NCBI GenBank assembly: GCA_964454645.1
Contig: CAYVTM010000002.1
Span: forward strand, 1-64,000
DNA: 64,000 nucleotides
Direction of reading: 5' to 3'
Source of the DNA: CAYVTM01 sp964454645
Lineage (GTDB): Bacteria; Bacteroidota; Bacteroidia; Sphingobacteriales; Sphingobacteriaceae
A model generated the notes under the pieces. It saw nothing but the letters and a program-made list of their open reading frames with translations. It did not search any database and was not told the DNA's origin. Positions 42,888 to 50,817 of the stretch are shown here, one piece after another. Each line of letters begins with the position of its first letter. The first letter of the stretch is position 1. Position numbers and translations under genes: made by a program.

Positions 42888-43688
42888 ATGGAAATCGTTG
42901 ATTTAGGTTTTTTAAAAGCAGGTATTTTCGATATCATCGATATCGTATTGGTAGCGTTTATCATCTATCAAATCTACAATTTGATACGCGGTACCATTGC
43001 TGTCAATATTTTCATCGGGCTTATCTGTATTTACTTATTATGGCTGGGGGTGAAAGCTTTGGATATGCAATTGCTTTCGGGGGTACTGGATCAGGTAATG
43101 GGTGTCGGTATCATAGCCTTACTCATATTATTTCAACAGGAAATACGCAGATTTCTTTTATTAATTGGAAAAAATGCCTTCTCGGGCAGAAATCGTTTTC
43201 TAAAAAAAATATTCATCCCCAATCAAAACTTAAGTTCTACTGGACCCACGATTATTAGTCCGGTGTTGGAAGCTTGTAAAAACATGTCGGCAAATAAGAT
43301 CGGTGCTTTGATTGTTTTTGCGCGTACTTATGAAGAACAGGTTTTTAGTAATAATGGAGAAGTTATGTATGCCCGCATTTCCCGAAGACTGCTTGAAACT
43401 ATTTTTGCCAAAAACTCTCCGCTTCATGATGGAGCCATTGTTATATCGGACGGGATTATACAAGCGGCCAGCTGCATTTTACCTTTATCGGAAAACACCG
43501 AACTCCCGAGTCAGTTAGGGTTGAGACATAGAGCCGCGGTGGGTATTACCGAACAAAGTGATGCGGTAGCCGTAATTATTTCTGAAGAGACCGGTAATAT
43601 TTCGTATGCAAGCCGGGGAAAGGTTCGAAACAATATCAGTATTGTTGAACTGGAACGCTTATTAACCAAAGATGTTCTTCTAAACTAA
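42888..43688 (+). CDS. cdaA: Diadenylate cyclase CdaA
   Basis: A 266-aa membrane enzyme making cyclic di-AMP from two ATP. Three N-terminal helices (about 15-80, for example VLVAFIIYQIYNLI and GVGIIALLILFQ) precede the DAC domain. Its catalytic motifs are both present: LHDGAIVI (DGA) and LGLRHRAAVGITE (RHR). Layout and length equal CdaA/DacA. C-di-AMP controls potassium and turgor or wall homeostasis in bacteria that make it. A near-consensus -7 (TACTTTCG, 42876-42883) lies four bases before the ATG, but co-transcription with folP is equally likely. Confidence 0.95.
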   Translation: MEIVDLGFLKAGIFDIIDIVLVAFIIYQIYNLIRGTIAVNIFIGLICIYLLWLGVKALDMQLLSGVLDQVMGVGIIALLILFQQEIRRFLLLIGKNAFSGRNRFLKKIFIPNQNLSSTGPTIISPVLEACKNMSANKIGALIVFARTYEEQVFSNNGEVMYARISRRLLETIFAKNSPLHDGAIVISDGIIQAASCILPLSENTELPSQLGLRHRAAVGITEQSDAVAVIISEETGNISYASRGKVRNNISIVELERLLTKDVLLN

Positions 43689-43712
43689 AAAGGGAACCTT
43701 TCGATTCCCTTT
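43689..43712. terminator. Hairpin between convergent cdaA and bacilliredoxin genes
   Basis: AAAGGGAA (43689-43696) pairs with TTCCCTTT (43705-43712) around eight bases. It lies between two convergent stops and ends in only three Ts, so it is a weak or bidirectional terminator candidate. Confidence 0.5.
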
Positions 43713-43719
43713 GCTGATA

Positions 43720-44133
43720 TTATGAACAATGTTGCTCGTATGCCATTTTCAGATTCTCGGCAATGAGTTGTGCCGGGCGCCCTTCGATATGATGTCGCTC
43801 AATCATGTGTACCAGCTTCCCGTCTTTAAACAAAGCAATAGAAGGAGATGAAGGAGGATAAGGAAGCATGTATGAACGTGCTTTATCTACCGCCGCTTTT
43901 TCCATCCCTGCAAAAACCGTCACCAGTTTTGCCGGTTTCTTAGTATGATCTACCGACATACGTACTGCCGGACGTGCATTCGCTGCCGCGCATCCGCAAA
44001 CGGAGTTTATCATCACTAATACTGTTCCTTGCGAATTTATCGCATTATCTACTTCTTCAGGGGTCATTAACTGATCAAAACCCGCCTGAGTTAATTCTTC
44101 CCGCATGGGGCTTACCATATATTCCGGATACAT
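43720..44133 (-). CDS. BrxA/BrxB-type bacilliredoxin
   Basis: A 137-aa thioredoxin-fold protein of the YphP/YqiW family. The redox motif is CGC within MINSVCGCAAANARP (about 49-63), the signature of bacilliredoxins that remove bacillithiol from oxidised proteins. GRPAQLIAENL lies near the C-terminus. The ATG at 44133 (MYPEYMVSPMREEL, the family's normal N-terminus) is preferred to the longer frame from 44187. Bacillithiol synthesis genes are not in the window, so the thiol used is inferred. A near-consensus -7 (TTAATTTG) lies just upstream. Confidence 0.93.
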   Translation of the reverse strand: MYPEYMVSPMREELTQAGFDQLMTPEEVDNAINSQGTVLVMINSVCGCAAANARPAVRMSVDHTKKPAKLVTVFAGMEKAAVDKARSYMLPYPPSSPSIALFKDGKLVHMIERHHIEGRPAQLIAENLKMAYEQHCS

Positions 44134-44229
44134 ATTTAATAGATTTAATTTCTTGCAAATTAACAAAAAAACAACGTATGCTATCAAATGTTTTGAACAA
44201 GGTACTCTAATTGGCGATATCTATCATTT

Positions 44230-44261
44230 TTTGTAATTCATAAACGAATCAAGTACCTTTG
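44230..44261 (+). promoter_or_regulatory. ahcY promoter
   Basis: TTTG (44230-44233), 20 bases, then TACCTTTG (44254-44261). The -7 box is perfect. The predicted start near 44267 gives a leader of about 34 bases, too short for a full SAH riboswitch. Confidence 0.75.
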
Positions 44262-44300
44262 CATCCCTAACAGTTGTTTCTCTTATAAAACTTATAAAAA

Positions 44301-45608
44301 ATGGTAGATACCTACGTAAAGTACAAAGTAAAAGACCTTTCCTTAGCTGAATGGGGTCGTAAAGAAATTGAATTAGCAGAAGCAGAAATGCCCGGATTGA
44401 TGGCATTAAGAGCTGAATATGGTGCATCGAAGCCTTTAAAAGGAGCACGTATTGCCGGATGTTTACACATGACTATCCAGACGGCCGTGTTGATCGAAAC
44501 CCTGATAGCATTGGGTGCTGAAGTAACCTGGTCATCCTGCAATATCTTCTCTACACAAGATCATGCGGCAGCGGCAATTGCGGCGGCGGGGATTCCGGTG
44601 TATGCGTGGAAAGGTATGACAGCTGAGGAATTCGACTGGTGTATTGAACAAACGCTTTATTTCGGCGAAGATCGCAAACCATTAAACATGATTTTGGATG
44701 ATGGCGGCGACTTAACTAATATGGTGTTTGATAAATATCCTCAATTGGTTGAAGGAATTAAAGGTCTTTCGGAAGAAACGACTACCGGAGTATTGCGTTT
44801 ACACGAACGTATGAAAAACGGAACTTTAGTAATGCCGGCAATCAATGTAAATGATTCGGTTACAAAATCTAAATTCGATAATAAATACGGTTGCCGTGAA
44901 TCATTGGTAGATGCGATCCGTCGTGCTACGGATGTGATGTTAGCCGGAAAAGTTGCTGTAGTTTGCGGATACGGAGATGTGGGTAAGGGTTCTGCTGAAT
45001 CGCTTTCAAGTGCGGGAGTTCGCGTAATCGTTACCGAAATCGATCCGATTTGTGCTTTACAAGCTGCGATGGAAGGTTACCAGGTGAAAAAACTTTCGAA
45101 TGTGGTACATGAAGCCGATATTATTGTAACCGCTACCGGGAACTTTAATATTGTTCAAGGAGAGCATTTCAAAAAAATGAAAGATAAAGCCATCGTTTGT
45201 AATATCGGGCATTTCGATAATGAAATTGATATGGCTTGGTTAAACAAGAATTACGGTACAAGTAAAATCGAAATCAAACCTCAGGTAGATAAATATACGA
45301 TTGATGGTAAAGATATTCTTGTATTAGCCGAAGGCCGCTTAGTAAACCTGGGTTGCGCTACCGGCCATCCTTCTTTCGTAATGTCTAATTCGTTTACCAA
45401 CCAAACCCTGGCCCAAATTGAGTTATGGACTAATTCTGACAAGTACGAAAACAAAGTATATACTTTGCCGAAGCATTTGGACGAAAAAGTTGCCAACTTA
45501 CACCTGGCAAAAATCGGAGTTGAATTGGAAGAACTGAGCGATGAACAAGCTTCTTATATTGGAGTTCCAAAATCCGGACCTTTCAAAAACGACGCATACA
45601 GATATTAA
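44301..45608 (+). CDS. ahcY: Adenosylhomocysteinase
   Basis: A 435-aa NAD-dependent enzyme splitting S-adenosylhomocysteine into adenosine and homocysteine. It removes the product inhibitor of methyltransferases such as RlmD. It shows WSSCNIFSTQDHAAAAIA, DDGGDLTNMVF, the NAD motif GYGDVGKGSAESL, VTEIDPICALQAAMEG and the C-terminal GPFKNDAYRY. Length is that of the bacterial form. It is monocistronic, with its own promoter (44230-44261) and a strong terminator. Confidence 0.97.
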   Translation: MVDTYVKYKVKDLSLAEWGRKEIELAEAEMPGLMALRAEYGASKPLKGARIAGCLHMTIQTAVLIETLIALGAEVTWSSCNIFSTQDHAAAAIAAAGIPVYAWKGMTAEEFDWCIEQTLYFGEDRKPLNMILDDGGDLTNMVFDKYPQLVEGIKGLSEETTTGVLRLHERMKNGTLVMPAINVNDSVTKSKFDNKYGCRESLVDAIRRATDVMLAGKVAVVCGYGDVGKGSAESLSSAGVRVIVTEIDPICALQAAMEGYQVKKLSNVVHEADIIVTATGNFNIVQGEHFKKMKDKAIVCNIGHFDNEIDMAWLNKNYGTSKIEIKPQVDKYTIDGKDILVLAEGRLVNLGCATGHPSFVMSNSFTNQTLAQIELWTNSDKYENKVYTLPKHLDEKVANLHLAKIGVELEELSDEQASYIGVPKSGPFKNDAYRY

Positions 45609-45623
45609 TAACATTTCCATTAA

Positions 45624-45661
45624 AAACACAAAAGGCAGATAAATATCTGCCTTTTGTGTTT
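45624..45661 (+). terminator. ahcY intrinsic terminator
   Basis: A long hairpin (AAGGCAGAT core with its complement, arms extending to the A-rich and T-rich ends at 45624 and 45661), 16 bases after the ahcY stop. It ends only four bases before the first satD operator palindrome. Confidence 0.85.
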
Positions 45662-45664
45662 AAA

Positions 45665-45742
45665 TATAAGCCCTTAATCTTATAATCAATCAATATAAGC
45701 TTTAAATCTTATATTTTGACTTTATAAGTCTATATACTTATA
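45665..45742. promoter_or_regulatory. Three phased TATAAG-N8-CTTATA operators upstream of satD
   Basis: Three copies of TATAAG-N8-CTTATA lie at 45665-45684, 45694-45713 and 45723-45742. The middle copy extends to eight-base arms (45692-45715). Centres are exactly 29 bases apart twice over. Spacer sequences differ, so the arms and not the middles are conserved. The third copy covers the spacer and part of the -7 region of the predicted promoter, and the second right arm ends where the -33 element begins. This arrangement fits cooperative binding of a dimeric repressor. Confidence 0.75.
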
Positions 45743-45746
45743 TTTA
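45715..45746 (+). promoter_or_regulatory. Predicted satD promoter, near-leaderless
   Basis: TTTG (45715-45718), 20 bases, then TATATTTA (45739-45746), seven of eight to TAnnTTTG and with the same spacing as the ahcY and gcvP promoters. It ends three bases ahead of the ATG at 45750, so the message would be leaderless or nearly so. The third operator overlaps it. Confidence 0.55.
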
Positions 45747-45749
45747 CGC

Positions 45750-46373
45750 ATGAATCATCCCATAACCGTATTAACTGCAGATATCATTGCTTCTTCGAAA
45801 TTAAATCAGGAGGAACGAAGTAATTTACAGTTACATCTGAAAAAAGTGTTTGAAATTATTCAACAACAATACCCTACCTTAATGTACGAGTTGTTTCGAG
45901 GCGATAGTGTACAAATAGCAATGGAACACACACCCGAATCTATTCTTCGAGTAAGCTTATTACTTCAAACACACCTATTGAAAGAAGGATTTGGAATCCG
46001 CAGTTCTATTGGAGTAGGTTCAGCTAGTTTTATTTCACATAATTTAATTACATCCGACGGTTCAGCATTTCATTTATCGGGAACCGGATTAGATCTCATC
46101 AAAAAAGAAAATGAATTCATACTGATTCAGTTCGAAGACAAAACTAAACATAAAGAATGGATTGTACACAGTTTGTCGCTAAGCGCAATAATTCGGCGCT
46201 GGACAAACCTGCAAGCCGAAGCAGTATTTCAAACTATTTTAGGAAAAACACAGGAGCAAATTGCACAGGAATTAAATCTTACACAATCTTCCATTACACA
46301 ACGTTTAAAAGCTGCCGACTGGAATGTAACACGAGCAATTATTCATCATTTTCAACAACAATTTAATGTATGA
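45750..46373 (+). CDS. SatD family protein: cyclase-like domain plus HTH
   Basis: A 207-aa soluble protein matching the SatD family, whose function is unknown. Residues 1-130 have the order of a class III nucleotide-cyclase fold: TADIIASS with Asp 11, FRGDSVQI with Asp 52 (the two metal-binding positions), IRSSIGVG at 83-90 and GSAFHLSGTGLDL at about 104-116. The usual catalytic Asn/Arg are not visible, so it is probably a sensor rather than an enzyme. The C-terminus (about 166-187) is a helix-turn-helix (EQIAQELNLTQSSITQRL). Three phased palindromes lie directly upstream, pointing to autoregulation. It overlaps the DUF3307 gene by four bases (ATGA). Confidence 0.82.
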   Translation: MNHPITVLTADIIASSKLNQEERSNLQLHLKKVFEIIQQQYPTLMYELFRGDSVQIAMEHTPESILRVSLLLQTHLLKEGFGIRSSIGVGSASFISHNLITSDGSAFHLSGTGLDLIKKENEFILIQFEDKTKHKEWIVHSLSLSAIIRRWTNLQAEAVFQTILGKTQEQIAQELNLTQSSITQRLKAADWNVTRAIIHHFQQQFNV

Positions 46374-47101
46374 TAATTCTGATAAAACTTTTGATAGCGC
46401 ACATATTGGGTGATTTTCTTCTTCAACCCAAAAGTTGGATTGAACATAAACGAAAACATACACTCAAGTCAGGATATTTGGTATTGCATAGTCTCATTCA
46501 TGGATTGCTCAGTTATATACTCTTATGGGATTTGTCAAGATGGCACATCGCTATATGGGTTTTGACCACACATTATTTCATCGACTTGTTGAAGGTTTAT
46601 CAAAAAGATAACTTAATTTATTTTATACTCGATCAGGTTTTACACTTGCTTGTAATTGTATCATTAACTTGGCAGTATTTTATATTTCCGAAAGATATTT
46701 ATCTGTCTGAACTAATTAATTTTTTGAATTCCCAACGGGTCTGGATTACTATTTTATCTTACCTGTTAATCAGCTATCCTTGTTCATATATATTAGCCTA
46801 TATTTTAAAACGCTGGACACCCGGAACCGCCACGAGTTTAACAAATGCCGGACAGTTGATAGGTTTACTTGAACGTGTTCTGGCACTAACATTTATTTTG
46901 ACAAATCATTTTGAAGGAGTAGGGTTTCTGATTGCAGCAAAATCTATTCTACGTTTTACAGAATTAAAAAACAGTAATCGCAAAGAAAGCGAATACGTAT
47001 TAATAGGAACTTTATTAAGTTTCACATATGTAATTTTAATTGGAATACTTACTTCTCATTTACTCGAATATTATGACCCGATTATCAGTAAACATCAATA
47101 A
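46370..47101 (+). CDS. DUF3307 polytopic membrane protein
   Basis: A 243-aa inner-membrane protein with about six hydrophobic helices. Polar residues recur inside or at the ends of helices: His 11, Asp 15 and Gln 19 (AHILGDFLLQ), His 40 and His 44 (HSLIH), His 68 and Asp 72 (THYFID), and Asp 88, Gln 89 and His 92 (DQVLH). This spacing suggests a buried metal site, as in membrane-bound metal-dependent hydrolases; that is inference. DUF3307 genes are commonly paired with satD, as here with an ATGA overlap. Its end overlaps pdxJ by 29 bases. Confidence 0.87.
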   Translation: MIILIKLLIAHILGDFLLQPKSWIEHKRKHTLKSGYLVLHSLIHGLLSYILLWDLSRWHIAIWVLTTHYFIDLLKVYQKDNLIYFILDQVLHLLVIVSLTWQYFIFPKDIYLSELINFLNSQRVWITILSYLLISYPCSYILAYILKRWTPGTATSLTNAGQLIGLLERVLALTFILTNHFEGVGFLIAAKSILRFTELKNSNRKESEYVLIGTLLSFTYVILIGILTSHLLEYYDPIISKHQ

Positions 47102-47795
47102 AATAGCAACCCTCAGGAATGCACGTGGGGGAAACAACCCCGACCTCATACAAGTTGCTTTGGATTGCGAACGTTTCGGTGCGGAAGGGATTACCGTGCA
47201 TCCCCGACCTGATGAAAGACATATCCGTTATGAAGATGTGTATGCTTTAAAGAAAGTGTTAAAGACCGAATTTAATATCGAAGGAAATCCAAAGGAGCAA
47301 AAATTCATCGACCTGGTTTTAGCCAATCGTCCGACCCAGGTTACACTTGTTCCCGATTCCGAAAATCAACTTACTTCTAATCATGGATGGGATACCATTC
47401 AGCATAAAAATTTCCTGAAAGATAGTATTAACACCTTTCAACAAGCAGGTATTCGGGTGTCGATATTTGTAGATCCGGATAAAGCAATGATTGAGGGAGC
47501 CGTAGCAACAGGTTGCGATCGCATCGAACTTTATACCGAATCCTATGCCAGAAATTTTCATGAGAATAAAGTACAAGCAGTAAAAAGTTATAGCGAATGT
47601 TCGGCGCGGGCACATTCCTTAGGCTTGGGAGTGAATGCGGGCCATGATTTAGACAGGCATAACCTGGCTTTTTTCAAAAATAATCTACCCGAATTATTGG
47701 AAGTGTCGATTGGGCATGCGCTTATTTGCGATGCTTTATACCTGGGATTAGAAAATACCATACAAATGTACCTGAGAGCATTACGATCAGAATAA
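47073..47795 (+). CDS. pdxJ: Pyridoxine 5'-phosphate synthase
   Basis: A 240-aa TIM-barrel enzyme making pyridoxine 5'-phosphate from 1-deoxyxylulose 5-phosphate and 3-amino-2-oxopropyl phosphate. It shows the N-terminal RLSVNINKIATLRNARGG, ITVHPRPDERHI, FNIEGNP, TLVPDSENQLTS, RVSIFVDPD, GVNAGHDL and SIGHALICDA. The ATG at 47073 is the family's normal start; the longer frame from 47040 adds residues with no homology. It overlaps the DUF3307 end by 29 bases, so it may be co-regulated with satD. PLP made here is the cofactor of KBL and GcvP. Confidence 0.95.
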   Translation: MTRLSVNINKIATLRNARGGNNPDLIQVALDCERFGAEGITVHPRPDERHIRYEDVYALKKVLKTEFNIEGNPKEQKFIDLVLANRPTQVTLVPDSENQLTSNHGWDTIQHKNFLKDSINTFQQAGIRVSIFVDPDKAMIEGAVATGCDRIELYTESYARNFHENKVQAVKSYSECSARAHSLGLGVNAGHDLDRHNLAFFKNNLPELLEVSIGHALICDALYLGLENTIQMYLRALRSE

Positions 47796-47831
47796 GCCTG
47801 CATTCCACTATCACCTGGATTATGACTAAGG

Positions 47832-47863
47832 TTTGTATTTGGCTGATTAAATCGCTATTTTTG
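47832..47863 (+). promoter_or_regulatory. gcvP promoter
   Basis: TTTG (47832-47835), 20 bases, then TATTTTTG (47856-47863). The -7 box is perfect. The leader to the ATG at 47884 is about 15 bases, leaving no room for a glycine riboswitch. Confidence 0.75.
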
Positions 47864-47883
47864 CCGCACAAAATTCATAACAA

Positions 47884-50757
47884 ATGAAGTTAGATGTAAC
47901 CTATTCGGAGGCTTTTGAAAGTCGCCACATTGCTCCCAATGCAGAAGATACTGCTAAAATGCTTAAAGCCATCGGAGCCGATTCTATCGATCAATTAATT
48001 GACCAAACCGTTCCCCAGGGAATCCGACTTGAAAATCCTCTAAACTTAGCCCCGGCTCAATCCGAATACGATTATTTGAACAACCTGAAACAAACAGCTT
48101 CAAAGAACAGTGTATTCAAATCGTTCATCGGACAAGGCTATTATAATACAATTACTCCCGGTGTGATTCAACGAAACATTTTAGAGAATCCGGGATGGTA
48201 CACGCAATACACTCCTTACCAGGCAGAAATTTCACAAGGTCGTTTACAAGCCTTGTTAAATTTCCAAACGATGGTTATCGACCTTACGGGTATGGAAATC
48301 GCCAATGCTTCTTTATTGGATGAGGGGACTGCTGCCGCTGAAGCAATGTTTATGCATTATTCTCTTCGGAAAAATAATCAGGCAAATGTATTTTTTGTTT
48401 CGGAAGAAGTATTTCCACAAACGATTGATATTTTAAAAACGCGTGCAAATCCATTAGGCATACAATTGTTAATAGGCGATCATCGTACCGTTTCTTTAAA
48501 TGAAACCATGTTCGGAGCTCTTGTACAGTACCCTGCCGGAAATGGGGAAGTATATAATTACAAAGGCTTTGCGGAACAATGCCATTCCAAAGGAATTAAA
48601 TTAACGGTTGCAGCCGATATCTTAAGTTTAGTTTTATTAGCAGAACCTTCCTCATTCGGTGCAGATATTGTTGTAGGATCTACTCAACGTTTTGGGGTTC
48701 CTATGGGATTCGGAGGTCCGCATGCGGCATTCTTCGCAACGAAAGAAGAATACAAACGCTCGATGCCGGGCAGAATCATCGGGGTATCTATTGATGCTCA
48801 GGGGACTCAGGCTTTACGTATGGCTTTACAAACCCGGGAGCAACATATACGCAGAGATAAAGCAACCTCTAATATTTGTACGGCTCAGGCATTGTTGGCC
48901 ATCATGTCATCCATGTATGTTATTTATCATGGACCAAAAGGTTTAAAAAAGATTGCAGGGAGAGTACATGGCCTGGCGGTTACTTTATCGGATGCACTTG
49001 AATCTTTCGGATATAAACAACTGAACAAAAACTTCTTCGATACCCTCTGTATTGAAGTCGGGGATTTAGTTGCATCCATACATAAAGACGCACTCGACAA
49101 TGAATTCAATTTCCGTTATGAGGGATCGAAAATCATTATCGCCTTAGATGAAACAACATCCCTTGAAGATGTAAAACGTATCATACACATTTTTGCTAAA
49201 ATGAAAGCTCAGTCTTCAGCTGCTTATACTTTTTCGGCAGAAGTAAACGATCGTTTAGGGTCCGAAAATATTCGTGAATCAGAAATATTAAGTCACCCAT
49301 TGTTTAACAGCCATCATTCCGAACATGAAATGTTGCGCTATATCAAAGCATTGGAAGCAAAAGATCTTTCCTTATGTCATTCGATGATTGCCTTAGGTTC
49401 ATGTACCATGAAACTCAATGCTACAAGCGAAATGATTCCTATTACCTGGGCAGAATTTGGCGCCATTCATCCTTTCGCACCCATCGATCAGGTAGGTGGA
49501 TACATGCAGGTATTTAACGAACTGGAGAAAGCATTGTGCGAAATTACCGGATTTGCAGCAATGAGTTTGCAACCCAATGCGGGTTCACAAGGGGAATACG
49601 CAGGGCTTATGGTTATTCGCGAATACCTGAAAGATAAAGGAGAAGGACATCGTAATGTAGTATTAATTCCTTCTTCGGCACATGGAACCAATCCGGCAAG
49701 TGCTGCAATGGCAGGATTTAAGATTATAGTAACCAAATGCGATGAAAGAGGAAATATCGATATCGAAGATCTTCGTAAACATGCAAGCGAACATGCCAAT
49801 GATTTAGCTGCGCTGATGGTTACCTACCCTTCGACTCACGGAGTATTTGAAGAAGGCATCCGTGAAATTTGTTCAATCGTTCATGAGTTCGGCGGGCAGG
49901 TTTATATGGATGGTGCCAATATGAATGCACAGGTCGGACTAACAAGTCCTGCGAATATCGGTGCCGATGTTTGTCACTTAAATCTTCATAAAACATTCTG
50001 TATTCCACACGGAGGAGGCGGTCCGGGAATGGGTCCTATCGGTGTTGCAAAACATTTAGCAGCCTTCTTACCGGGACATCGTATCGTGAAGACGGGTGGT
50101 GAAAAAGCAATCTCCGCAGTATCTGCTGCTCCCTGGGGAAGTGCCAGTATTTTACTGATTTCTCATGCATATATTTCGATGATGGGTGCGGAAGGACTTA
50201 CCAATGCTACAAAATACGCGATCTTAAACGCAAATTATATCAAAGTCCGTCTCGAAAAATATTATACGGTATTGTATTCGGGTAGTAATGACAGATGTGC
50301 GCATGAAATGATCCTCGACTGCCGCAGCTTTAAAAACTTTGGAGTGGAAGTAAGCGACATTGCCAAACGTCTGATGGATTATGGATTTCATGCGCCTACC
50401 GTTTCTTTTCCTGTACCGGGAACAGTGATGATAGAACCTACTGAAAGTGAACCCAAAGCAGAATTGGATCGTTTTTGCGATGCCATGGTCTCTATCTATC
50501 AAGAAATTACAGAGATTGAAAACGGAAGCGCAGACAAAGTCGAAAATGTCCTGAAAAATGCTCCTCATACAGCTCAGGTAATTACCTCGAATGAGTGGAC
50601 TAAACCATATTCTCGTCAAAAAGCAGCCTATCCATTATCCTGGGTAAAATATAATAAGTTTTGGCCATCGGTAGGCAGAGTAAATGATACACATGGCGAC
50701 CGTACCCTAATTTGCTCCTGCCCTCCTGTCGAAAGCTATGCAGAGGCAGAGGCTTAA
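47884..50757 (+). CDS. gcvP: Glycine dehydrogenase (decarboxylating), P-protein
   Basis: A 957-aa fused PLP enzyme of the glycine cleavage system. It decarboxylates glycine and passes the aminomethyl group to the lipoyl H-protein. Both halves are present: N-terminal GQGYYNTITPGVIQRNILEN and WYTQYTPYQAEISQGR, C-terminal MKLNATSEMIPITW and the PLP-lysine region NLHKTFCIPHGGGGPGMGP. Length is typical of the single-chain form. GcvT and GcvH are not adjacent. It accepts glycine produced from threonine by TDH and KBL elsewhere in the window. Confidence 0.97.
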   Translation: MKLDVTYSEAFESRHIAPNAEDTAKMLKAIGADSIDQLIDQTVPQGIRLENPLNLAPAQSEYDYLNNLKQTASKNSVFKSFIGQGYYNTITPGVIQRNILENPGWYTQYTPYQAEISQGRLQALLNFQTMVIDLTGMEIANASLLDEGTAAAEAMFMHYSLRKNNQANVFFVSEEVFPQTIDILKTRANPLGIQLLIGDHRTVSLNETMFGALVQYPAGNGEVYNYKGFAEQCHSKGIKLTVAADILSLVLLAEPSSFGADIVVGSTQRFGVPMGFGGPHAAFFATKEEYKRSMPGRIIGVSIDAQGTQALRMALQTREQHIRRDKATSNICTAQALLAIMSSMYVIYHGPKGLKKIAGRVHGLAVTLSDALESFGYKQLNKNFFDTLCIEVGDLVASIHKDALDNEFNFRYEGSKIIIALDETTSLEDVKRIIHIFAKMKAQSSAAYTFSAEVNDRLGSENIRESEILSHPLFNSHHSEHEMLRYIKALEAKDLSLCHSMIALGSCTMKLNATSEMIPITWAEFGAIHPFAPIDQVGGYMQVFNELEKALCEITGFAAMSLQPNAGSQGEYAGLMVIREYLKDKGEGHRNVVLIPSSAHGTNPASAAMAGFKIIVTKCDERGNIDIEDLRKHASEHANDLAALMVTYPSTHGVFEEGIREICSIVHEFGGQVYMDGANMNAQVGLTSPANIGADVCHLNLHKTFCIPHGGGGPGMGPIGVAKHLAAFLPGHRIVKTGGEKAISAVSAAPWGSASILLISHAYISMMGAEGLTNATKYAILNANYIKVRLEKYYTVLYSGSNDRCAHEMILDCRSFKNFGVEVSDIAKRLMDYGFHAPTVSFPVPGTVMIEPTESEPKAELDRFCDAMVSIYQEITEIENGSADKVENVLKNAPHTAQVITSNEWTKPYSRQKAAYPLSWVKYNKFWPSVGRVNDTHGDRTLICSCPPVESYAEAEA

Positions 50758-50779
50758 TAACAGAATATTTTATACCTTT

Positions 50780-50804
50780 ACAGGGCATTTATTCAATGCC
50801 CTGT
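50780..50804 (+). terminator. Hairpin after gcvP
   Basis: ACAGGGCAT (50780-50788) pairs with ATGCCCTGT (50796-50804) around seven bases, followed by TTGTT. Position 23 bases beyond the gcvP stop suits a moderate terminator. It overlaps a seven-of-eight -7 box (TACCTTTA, 50773-50780) that could serve the next gene. Confidence 0.6.
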
Positions 50805-50817
50805 TTGTTCATAAGCT

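Noticed and set aside
44262..44300. SAH riboswitch ahead of ahcY
   Set aside because: The leader is about 34 bases and shows no paired stems of the SAH aptamer.
47796..47883. Glycine riboswitch ahead of gcvP
   Set aside because: Only about 15 bases separate the predicted transcription start from the ATG, far too few for the aptamer.
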